Of a DNA stretch of 37,672 nucleotides, positions 32,483 through 37,672 are shown piece after piece. The notes beneath the pieces are model-generated. The model was given only the letters and a program-made list of their open reading frames with translations. It had not been told where the DNA came from and searched no databases. The DNA is from Promethearchaeota archaeon. Lineage in GTDB: Archaea; Asgardarchaeota; Lokiarchaeia; Sigyniarchaeales; SOKP01. The stretch lies in NCBI GenBank assembly GCA_013375485.1, contig JABXKB010000006.1, forward strand, positions 1 through 37,672, in the 5' to 3' direction. Within the stretch, counting starts at the first letter, position 1; every line of letters begins with the position of its first letter. The position numbers and the translations under genes were made by a program.

Positions 32483-32928
32483 TTTTGTGCTCTTTCTTTA
32501 TCCTCTTCAGGAGAAGTCCAAAATTTTTGAACAATTTCTTCAAGTAGTTTAAAATCAGGATTATTTGCCTCATTCAATTTAAGAATATGAAACTTCTTAG
32601 TTTTTCTTTCAACTTTTATATAATTTTGTTGTTCTAAATAATCAAATGCATGCATTAATTTTTCTAATCTATCAATATTTAGACACTTTTTAATGTCTGT
32701 TTTATTTACAACAGATTGTTCAGCCTGTAATTTAGCTAAACTCATCAATACTTGACCTCCTCTAAGAGAGGTAATGTTAGTTAATTTATCAAGAATTTTA
32801 CATATACTTTTTATAATGGCATTTAGATTATTATAAAAATTAACCTTATCATGTCCTTTTAATTCTAATCCTACTTTGAAATCATCTAGCTGGTATTTTT
32901 TTATGAAATGTTCGTATGAAAGCGACAT
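32464..32928 (-). CDS. Predicted winged-helix protein
   Basis: A 154-residue soluble protein. Helices dominate the first 70 residues; then KCLNIDRLEKLMHAFDYLEQ and NYIKVERKTKKFHILKL form a helix followed by a two-stranded wing, the end of a winged helix-turn-helix. No family is identified. It precedes and overlaps the membrane-protein gene, which suggests that the pair forms one functional unit such as a regulator with its membrane partner. The upstream region is AT-rich, without a visible operator. Confidence 0.5.
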   Translation of the reverse strand: MSLSYEHFIKKYQLDDFKVGLELKGHDKVNFYNNLNAIIKSICKILDKLTNITSLRGGQVLMSLAKLQAEQSVVNKTDIKKCLNIDRLEKLMHAFDYLEQQNYIKVERKTKKFHILKLNEANNPDFKLLEEIVQKFWTSPEEDKERAQKWRDSK

Positions 32929-33121
32929 ATTGATATTAATATATCATAGAAATTATAAAAAAATACCATAAATATATTGTATTTCTTTTAGTAAATATAA
33001 ACCAAAGACAGATGTTTTGTTTTCTTTTACACAAATTTTGTATTCTTTTACATTAATAGTTCAAATTCCTTTATTAAAATGAAAGAATAATTATAATCTA
33101 AAAATTAATATCTTAACGGAG
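32929..33121 (+). other. Intergenic region between divergent genes
   Basis: It contains TATA-like stretches, including tataatctaaaaat at about 33090-33103, which would start transcription near the CTG at 33122. Nothing else was recognised. Confidence 0.35.
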
Positions 33122-34129
33122 CTGAAAAAGATCGAAAAAAAAACATTAACAATAATAATTTTTTATTTTAATATAATCATATTAATAGTTGGATTTTGTT
33201 TCCTTCTTCTAAATAATAATCTATTATCTGTGACCCATGCAAAAGCAAGTGAATCATTACCAGTTGAGAAATTTGAGATCTATTCCTCACTAGAAGTCTC
33301 AATATATTATATTTTAGTTATTTTAACAATAACCAACGTTTTATTTGTTAAGATTCGTAAATTTGAGCCTTTTAGACAATACATTTTTTCTTTAACTCCT
33401 TTAATCGGTGTAGTATCGATTATATTACTAATATTTAGCCCTCATTCAATGATTTTAAATCCCTCGGGATGGCCTCCAACTCGACTAGAAAGTATTGAGC
33501 TTGTAGGGATTATTGCAATAATCTTATTCAGTTTGTTTATAATTAACTCAATATTCCAAATATATTTGGAAGGTTTTATGAAGAAATACTTGATTACATC
33601 AGGGATTATTATCGGAGCACTAATCCTAAGTGATTTTATTCATGAAAGTGGGCATGCTATTACTGCTCTACTCGCAGGCGGTGAAATTACTGAATTTTAC
33701 CCTTTTCCTGTTTTATTAGGTGGTGAATTCGCTGCGGGTTATGTTACTTTTTCAAATGTTCCGAGTAGTTTAATCCCTCTAATTTTGCTTGGTGGTGAAA
33801 TTTTTCAATGGATTACAATATGCGTACTTTTAATTTTCTTCTATATTAACCCTAAATATCGAAGAAATATGTTCCTAATTGCCCTTCTAATAATTGCTTT
33901 TCTAGATTTTCCGTTGTATGTTATTAATAACTCAATGGGACTTCCTCATTGGTTTTTAATTGGTAGTACAAGAGGAGATATTATTATCTTTTCAGATTTA
34001 ACCAATTTTCCACTATGGGCCTTGATTTTAATCGGTTGTGTTCAATTAGTGATTATGATTCTAATTTTCTATATATTACTCTTTAGAAATAGAGAAAAAA
34101 ACACTAAAGAAGCTTCTAAACTTATCTAA
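33122..34129 (+). CDS. M50B-like membrane metalloprotease (putative)
   Basis: A ~300-336 residue membrane protein. From the GTG at 33230 it has about six to seven helices, with the zinc motif DFIHESGHAITALLAGG (H138-E-x-x-H142 from the GTG). It is followed by GGEFAAGYVTFSNVPS and LLGGEIFQWITI, the order of the M50B (PF13398-like) group. The second zinc-ligand motif of classic site-2 proteases was not identified; IIAFLDFPLYVINN may supply it. The open frame extends upstream to at least CTG 33122 and encodes a further membrane helix (FYFNIIILIVGFCFLLL), with TATA-like DNA just before it, so GTG 33230 is probably too late. Confidence 0.65.
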   Translation: MKKIEKKTLTIIIFYFNIIILIVGFCFLLLNNNLLSVTHAKASESLPVEKFEIYSSLEVSIYYILVILTITNVLFVKIRKFEPFRQYIFSLTPLIGVVSIILLIFSPHSMILNPSGWPPTRLESIELVGIIAIILFSLFIINSIFQIYLEGFMKKYLITSGIIIGALILSDFIHESGHAITALLAGGEITEFYPFPVLLGGEFAAGYVTFSNVPSSLIPLILLGGEIFQWITICVLLIFFYINPKYRRNMFLIALLIIAFLDFPLYVINNSMGLPHWFLIGSTRGDIIIFSDLTNFPLWALILIGCVQLVIMILIFYILLFRNREKNTKEASKLI

Positions 34130-34134
34130 TTTTT

Positions 34135-34983
34135 TTAAATTTTGTTTTCATATGGATTTAGACTTTCTAATATAGTATTAACTTTTGAAAATAGACCTAA
34201 AATTAAGCTTAATTCTTTTGTTGACATCAAACTTCTTCCAAAAATGTTTTTAAAAGCAAAAAACACATTTTCTTCTTTATAAGGCCTAATTTTTAATTTT
34301 TCTATTATTTTTTTTACTATATTATATAAAATTAAACGATCATTTTTTTCAGCAAGTAATACAGGATTTTCTCCTCGACCGATAGTGAGAATGTTAATTT
34401 TTTTGAAAATTTCATACAAAATAATTCCACAAGCATGAGATAAATTTAATGCGGAGTATTTATTACTTGTTGGGATTCTTAAGAGTATATCTGCAAGACT
34501 TATTTCTTCATTTGTTAAGCCTCTAGATTCTTTTCCAAAAAGAATGGCAATTCTTAAGGATTTTACTGACATTGGGAGTGTTAAATCTTCAGGGAAAATG
34601 GCTAACCTTTTAATATTTGAATAGCTTTTTCCCCTAGCAGTAGTTGCAATAACATAATCAAATGTTTCAAGTAGATTTTTGTATTCTGTTAGATGATTAT
34701 TTTGGTCTTTTAGTTCTATAATTTTAGCATTAAAGAGGATATTTTTGCCATGCATTGCAAATCCTTGAGTTTTATAACTTAAAATTTTGCCTACTTTCTC
34801 AATCGGATTAAATATTATAAGGTTTTCAAAATTAAAATTTTCCATAACACGAGCTATTGAACCTATATTCCCTGCGTTTTCTGGTTGGACTAAAATTATT
34901 GTGAAGGATAGGTTTTTATATTCATTTATTCTGTAAGTTTCTTGGAACTCATTAATCTCTTGTTTAATTTTCTTTTTGTTCAA
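34135..34983 (-). CDS. trmJ: SpoU/TrmJ-type RNA 2'-O-methyltransferase
   Basis: A 282-residue SPOUT enzyme with the three motifs of the TrmH/TrmJ family. Motif 1 is VQPENAGNIGSIARVM with N36 and R45. Motif 2 is ILFGKESRGLTNEE. Motif 3 is RIPTSNKYSALNLSHACGI, forming the knot that binds S-adenosylmethionine. TrmJ methylates the ribose of position 32 in tRNA; its length is greater than the ~230 residues of shorter archaeal forms, with a C-terminal helical extension. TrmH or another SpoU relative is the alternative. It is the first-strand neighbour of an alpha/beta hydrolase, without clear linkage. Confidence 0.84.
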   Translation of the reverse strand: MNKKKIKQEINEFQETYRINEYKNLSFTIILVQPENAGNIGSIARVMENFNFENLIIFNPIEKVGKILSYKTQGFAMHGKNILFNAKIIELKDQNNHLTEYKNLLETFDYVIATTARGKSYSNIKRLAIFPEDLTLPMSVKSLRIAILFGKESRGLTNEEISLADILLRIPTSNKYSALNLSHACGIILYEIFKKINILTIGRGENPVLLAEKNDRLILYNIVKKIIEKLKIRPYKEENVFFAFKNIFGRSLMSTKELSLILGLFSKVNTILESLNPYENKI

Positions 34984-35031
34984 TTGAATTCACTACTTTT
35001 TTTTTAAAAATCTTAATTAAAATAAGACAAT

Positions 35032-35862
35032 TTAGTCTTTTAAAAAATCTAATATAATTTTATTTACTTCAGGGGCTTTTGAAACTGTCATAAAGTGCCC
35101 TGCATGTTCAATAGTGTATAAAATACTGTTTGGAATTCTTTCATTTATTTCAATCATTAACGATTTAGGAATCAGTCTATCATGGGAAGCGGTAAGCAAG
35201 AGTATTTGATTTTTTATTTCATTTAGGCGATTAAAAGTATTATGTCCTTTCATTGCATTTCCTTGGTTAATAATATCTTGAGCTCTCGAAGGATTAATTG
35301 TACTATCCTCTATTAGATCTTCTAAAGAAAAAACATTATAAAACTTTTTTTTAGGATTTCGTTTTAGTTCTTGTCTAAATTTTTGGTGATACACAAGCAC
35401 AGATTTATTCCAAAAGGCTTTAGCTGGATCTTTTTTTATCAATTCAATCTCTTTTATTCGATTATTTATCACTATATCAACAGCATCATTATCATGAAAT
35501 TTTGAATTGGTTGATATTAGAACAAGTTTCTTTACACAATGAGGGTACTTTAAAACAAAATTCTGAGCAATCATTCCACCTAAGGATCGTCCTATAAGAT
35601 GAGTCGAATTAATCTTCAAGTAATCCATCAAACCTTTAATATCATCAGCAAACATCTCCATAGTATAAGGATAATCAGGTCTGTCACTTTTTCCAGTTCC
35701 CCTTAAATCAAATGTTATAGTTTTATATTTCTCACTAAAATCTTTTATTTGAGGTTTCCAAATTTCTTTTTTAGAACCAAATCCGTGGATAAAAATTACA
35801 GGAAAGCCATTTCCTTTAAGTTCGTAAGAAATGTTAATTCCATTAGCGTATGCTGAATTCAT
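35032..35862 (-). CDS. Alpha/beta hydrolase
   Basis: A 276-residue protein with the classic fold elements. FIHGFGSKKEIW is the oxyanion loop, GRSLGGMIAQ contains the nucleophile S93, LTASHDRLIP supplies the acid, and IEHAGHFM the histidine. FDLRGTGKSDRPDYPY is the common post-strand turn. It resembles the esterase/haloperoxidase/3-oxoadipate enol-lactonase group, whose substrates vary. It is predicted cytoplasmic, single gene, starting at ATG near 35862 with AT-rich DNA before it. Confidence 0.85.
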   Translation of the reverse strand: MNSAYANGINISYELKGNGFPVIFIHGFGSKKEIWKPQIKDFSEKYKTITFDLRGTGKSDRPDYPYTMEMFADDIKGLMDYLKINSTHLIGRSLGGMIAQNFVLKYPHCVKKLVLISTNSKFHDNDAVDIVINNRIKEIELIKKDPAKAFWNKSVLVYHQKFRQELKRNPKKKFYNVFSLEDLIEDSTINPSRAQDIINQGNAMKGHNTFNRLNEIKNQILLLTASHDRLIPKSLMIEINERIPNSILYTIEHAGHFMTVSKAPEVNKIILDFLKD

Positions 35863-36057
35863 AATACAATAAAATAATTCAATTTATAATTATATTATCT
35901 TAAAGTTTTGATATCTTTCTGATAAATTGTGTAAATGAAAGATATAAATATGAGAAGCCTCATTAAATTGTTAAAGTATCAATTTTACTTTATAAAAATA
36001 TTATTTTACATAGAATAAAATTCATTTTTTCAGATCTTAAATTAGGTTGGATTAAAT

Positions 36058-36651
36058 TTGTCTGTGTATAAAAACATCGCGGAATTCCTTGAATTTATTA
36101 ATATTAGCAACGAGAAATTTACCCTATTTGAGTGGAAACCAGCAAGTTCTATGAGGAGGTTCGACTTAGATTTAAATATTGTTAAAGAAAATCCTATAAG
36201 TGATATTTTTTTTCATAAGGACAAGGGTAATATGAAAATTGTATATATAAGAAAACATAATCTCATATACACGGTAGGAGCAAACCTAAAAGTCCAATAT
36301 CAATTACTGGAAGCATTATTGGAATATGTAGATTTAAAATTTAACGAAGTTTATGATGTAGAAGTAATATTATCATATGGTAATTTTTCTCCTGGTCTTT
36401 TTAATGGATTCAAGCAAAATACTGAGGATATCATAAAAAATTTTGCAGATTTAAATTTAATTAAAAGAATTCTAGTAGAATGTAGAGTATGTAATGCAGT
36501 TCTCCCACTATTTGTAAAAAAAAGTGTCATCGAGAAGGCAGATTCTTATCCTGTCCCAATCGTTTTCAGCCATAGAGGACACTCCATCCTCTGTTTTATC
36601 GACCAAAACTTCGTTCATAGAGGAGTAGAATTAGTTAATATTACAGGGTAA
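36058..36651 (+). CDS. Uncharacterised two-part protein (possible longin-like N-terminus)
   Basis: A 197-residue protein from TTG 36058 (GTG 36064 is an alternative). Its middle has MKIVYIRKHNLIYTVGANLK, an alternating strand-helix layout (LLEALLEYVDLKFNEVYDVE) reminiscent of longin or roadblock-type folds that Asgard archaea encode in abundance, but no motif proves it. The C-terminal part has a CRVCNAVLPLF segment and VPIVFSHRGHSILCFIDQNF, which resembles nothing I can name. It lies 84 bp upstream of the AbrB-like gene, on the same strand. Confidence 0.5.
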   Translation: MSVYKNIAEFLEFINISNEKFTLFEWKPASSMRRFDLDLNIVKENPISDIFFHKDKGNMKIVYIRKHNLIYTVGANLKVQYQLLEALLEYVDLKFNEVYDVEVILSYGNFSPGLFNGFKQNTEDIIKNFADLNLIKRILVECRVCNAVLPLFVKKSVIEKADSYPVPIVFSHRGHSILCFIDQNFVHRGVELVNITG

Positions 36652-36735
36652 AAAAACCCCAATTATAGATTTTTAAGAAACTGTTTTTATATCCTCAATA
36701 ATGAATTTTAAAAGCATAATTAAAATAATATACAT

Positions 36736-37672
36736 ATGGAAGAAAATCAGAATTCCGATGATCAACCGTTTTTTGAAGAGATTGTAAAAAAAACAAAAAC
36801 AGGAATTACTTTTCCAAAAGACCTAAGGGAATCACTTTTCGATGAAGATACTGACATTTTTTTCAGAATGATCGTCCCTAAAGAGAAAGATAAAATAATC
36901 CTGGAATTATTATCTGATGAACAAGTTAAAAAAATCTCTGAGAAATTAAAAGCAAAGAAACCCAAAGTAGTACATGCTCCGCAAGATCCAGGAAGTAAAA
37001 AAATAGCAACTACTAAGAAAGCGATAGGTCCTAGCCCGGCATGGGGAGAATACTTCGTTTACGATTTTGAAGCAAAAGATAAAATCATTCCTATTTTAGA
37101 ATCTGCTTTTTATAAATTTGCTGAGACTCCCTTGAATTTAGAGGATGCTATGGGACGTGTTAAATACGCTTTAGTGTCTTTTCTTACTTCTACGAAAACA
37201 GAAAATGCTAAATTATATTTTGCTGTGGAAAAATTCTTGATTGATATTATTGATAAGTTTGATCAACCAAATTTACTTGATTGGATCTTTGAAAAAATTA
37301 TCCCAAATGTTGAAAGCAAATTTCTCTATGAATTAGCACTATTAGAAATAGTTGAGGCCAGTTTAAAATTTAAAAGGTGGGAGAAAGCAGAAATTTATAT
37401 TTTTTATGTGTTGAAAAACATTGATAGCTATGCAAAATCTGAAATGTACAATATTATGAATAGTTTTAAGCAACTTGTTAAAAAAGTTAAATATGTCGAA
37501 AGATCAGATAAAATCGATATTTTACTTAAAGAAAAGCTTTTAGAATACGGGAAGGGGGTTGATACAGATTATCAAATTCAAATTGTTGAATTTCTTGAAG
37601 ATTTACAATATATCGAACTCGCATATAATCTTGCAAAAGAAATTCAGCTAAGTTTACCTCCCGAAAGTATGA
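36736..37672 (+). CDS. AbrB-like N-terminal plus helical-repeat protein (partial, runs off the window)
   Basis: From ATG 36736 the frame is open to the window edge (312 codons). Residues ~20-50 (KTGITFPKDLRESLFDEDTD, then IFFRMIVPKEKDKIILELL) have the K-x-x-x-T-F-P-K-x-L/I-R pattern of an AbrB/SpoVT swapped-hairpin domain. A lysine-rich linker with PKVVHAPQDPGSKK follows. The rest is a chain of amphipathic helices (LLDWIFEKIIPNV, ELALLEIVEASLKF, IYIFYVLKNIDSYA) like TPR/HEAT repeats. A TATA-like ttttaaaagc about 25 bp upstream points to a leaderless transcript. The function is unknown; the C-terminus is not seen. Confidence 0.6.
   Translation, partial: MEENQNSDDQPFFEEIVKKTKTGITFPKDLRESLFDEDTDIFFRMIVPKEKDKIILELLSDEQVKKISEKLKAKKPKVVHAPQDPGSKKIATTKKAIGPSPAWGEYFVYDFEAKDKIIPILESAFYKFAETPLNLEDAMGRVKYALVSFLTSTKTENAKLYFAVEKFLIDIIDKFDQPNLLDWIFEKIIPNVESKFLYELALLEIVEASLKFKRWEKAEIYIFYVLKNIDSYAKSEMYNIMNSFKQLVKKVKYVERSDKIDILLKEKLLEYGKGVDTDYQIQIVEFLEDLQYIELAYNLAKEIQLSLPPESM

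Noticed and set aside
36762-36965. Minus-strand frame of 67 codons
   Set aside because: It is the shadow of the AbrB-like gene that starts at 36736 on the + strand.
1-37672. tRNA, rRNA, transposase, integrase or CRISPR array
   Set aside because: No recognisable sequence of any of these was seen on either strand by eye; a tRNA scan was not possible.

Overview
The window is very AT-rich chromosomal DNA, most likely from an Asgard archaeon of the Lokiarchaeia type. The grounds are inference from the sequence: TATA-box promoters with little or no leader, a TrmJ/SpoU methyltransferase, a small zinc-ribbon/RING protein, several membrane proteins ending in zinc ribbons, and cell-surface proteins built from beta-helix or SBBP repeats with a C-terminal membrane anchor. 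No rRNA, tRNA, CRISPR array, transposase or integrase was recognised.

Region 1 (about 1-7.6 kb) is an accessory region full of gene debris. It opens with a beta-helix surface-protein pseudogene carrying two frameshifts. The 3' end of a paralogue recurs at 6.49-6.89 kb, and a short shred recurs at 7.55 kb. Between these lie self-contained modules: a ParD/ParE-type toxin-antitoxin pair, a two-helix membrane protein, a MarR regulator with an SRPBCC protein, an RHH antitoxin with a PIN toxin, and an MntA/HepT pair. Copies of one sequence lie between several of these modules. It is the last ~32 codons of what looks like an Lrp/AsnC (RAM-domain) gene: three near-complete copies, one 51-bp piece and one 24-bp stub, all on the + strand. 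This arrangement looks like serial insertion at a gene 3' end and is the most unusual feature of the window.

Region 2 (7.2-24.4 kb) is mostly intact single genes: an EamA exporter, a DUF4184 protein, an SBBP propeller, a radical SAM/DUF885 operon, a DJ-1/PfpI protein, a CPBP protease, a GNAT, a SagB-like nitroreductase, an MFS/GPH symporter, a bacterial-type phosphoglycerate mutase, a secreted rhodanese, an alpha/beta hydrolase, a RING-like protein and a DUF998-like protein. At 16.55-19.06 kb three membrane/left-handed-beta-helix acyltransferase modules lie in two adjoining frames, neither with a normal start codon, resembling the C-terminal half of epsilon-poly-lysine-synthetase-like enzymes.

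Region 3 (24.5-30.9 kb) contains an apparently undescribed family of small proteins with a conserved C-terminal block (IPF, ten residues, D[IV]Y, then E[YF]K..I...EF). Three diverged copies stand in a row at 24.5-25.5 kb, one of them frameshifted in a homopolymer. A fourth is paired with a ribbon-helix-helix gene at 30.1-30.7 kb, and a decayed chimera of the two partners lies at 28.8 kb. The same region holds a metallo-beta-lactamase-fold enzyme, three tandem TIGR04076 paralogues and an N-terminally truncated MFS gene.

Region 4 (30.9-37.7 kb) has a possible TFIIB-like protein, an overlapping pair (predicted winged-helix protein plus membrane protein), an M50B-like membrane metalloprotease candidate, TrmJ, an alpha/beta hydrolase, an uncharacterised two-part protein, and a helical-repeat protein with an AbrB-like N-terminus that runs off the window.
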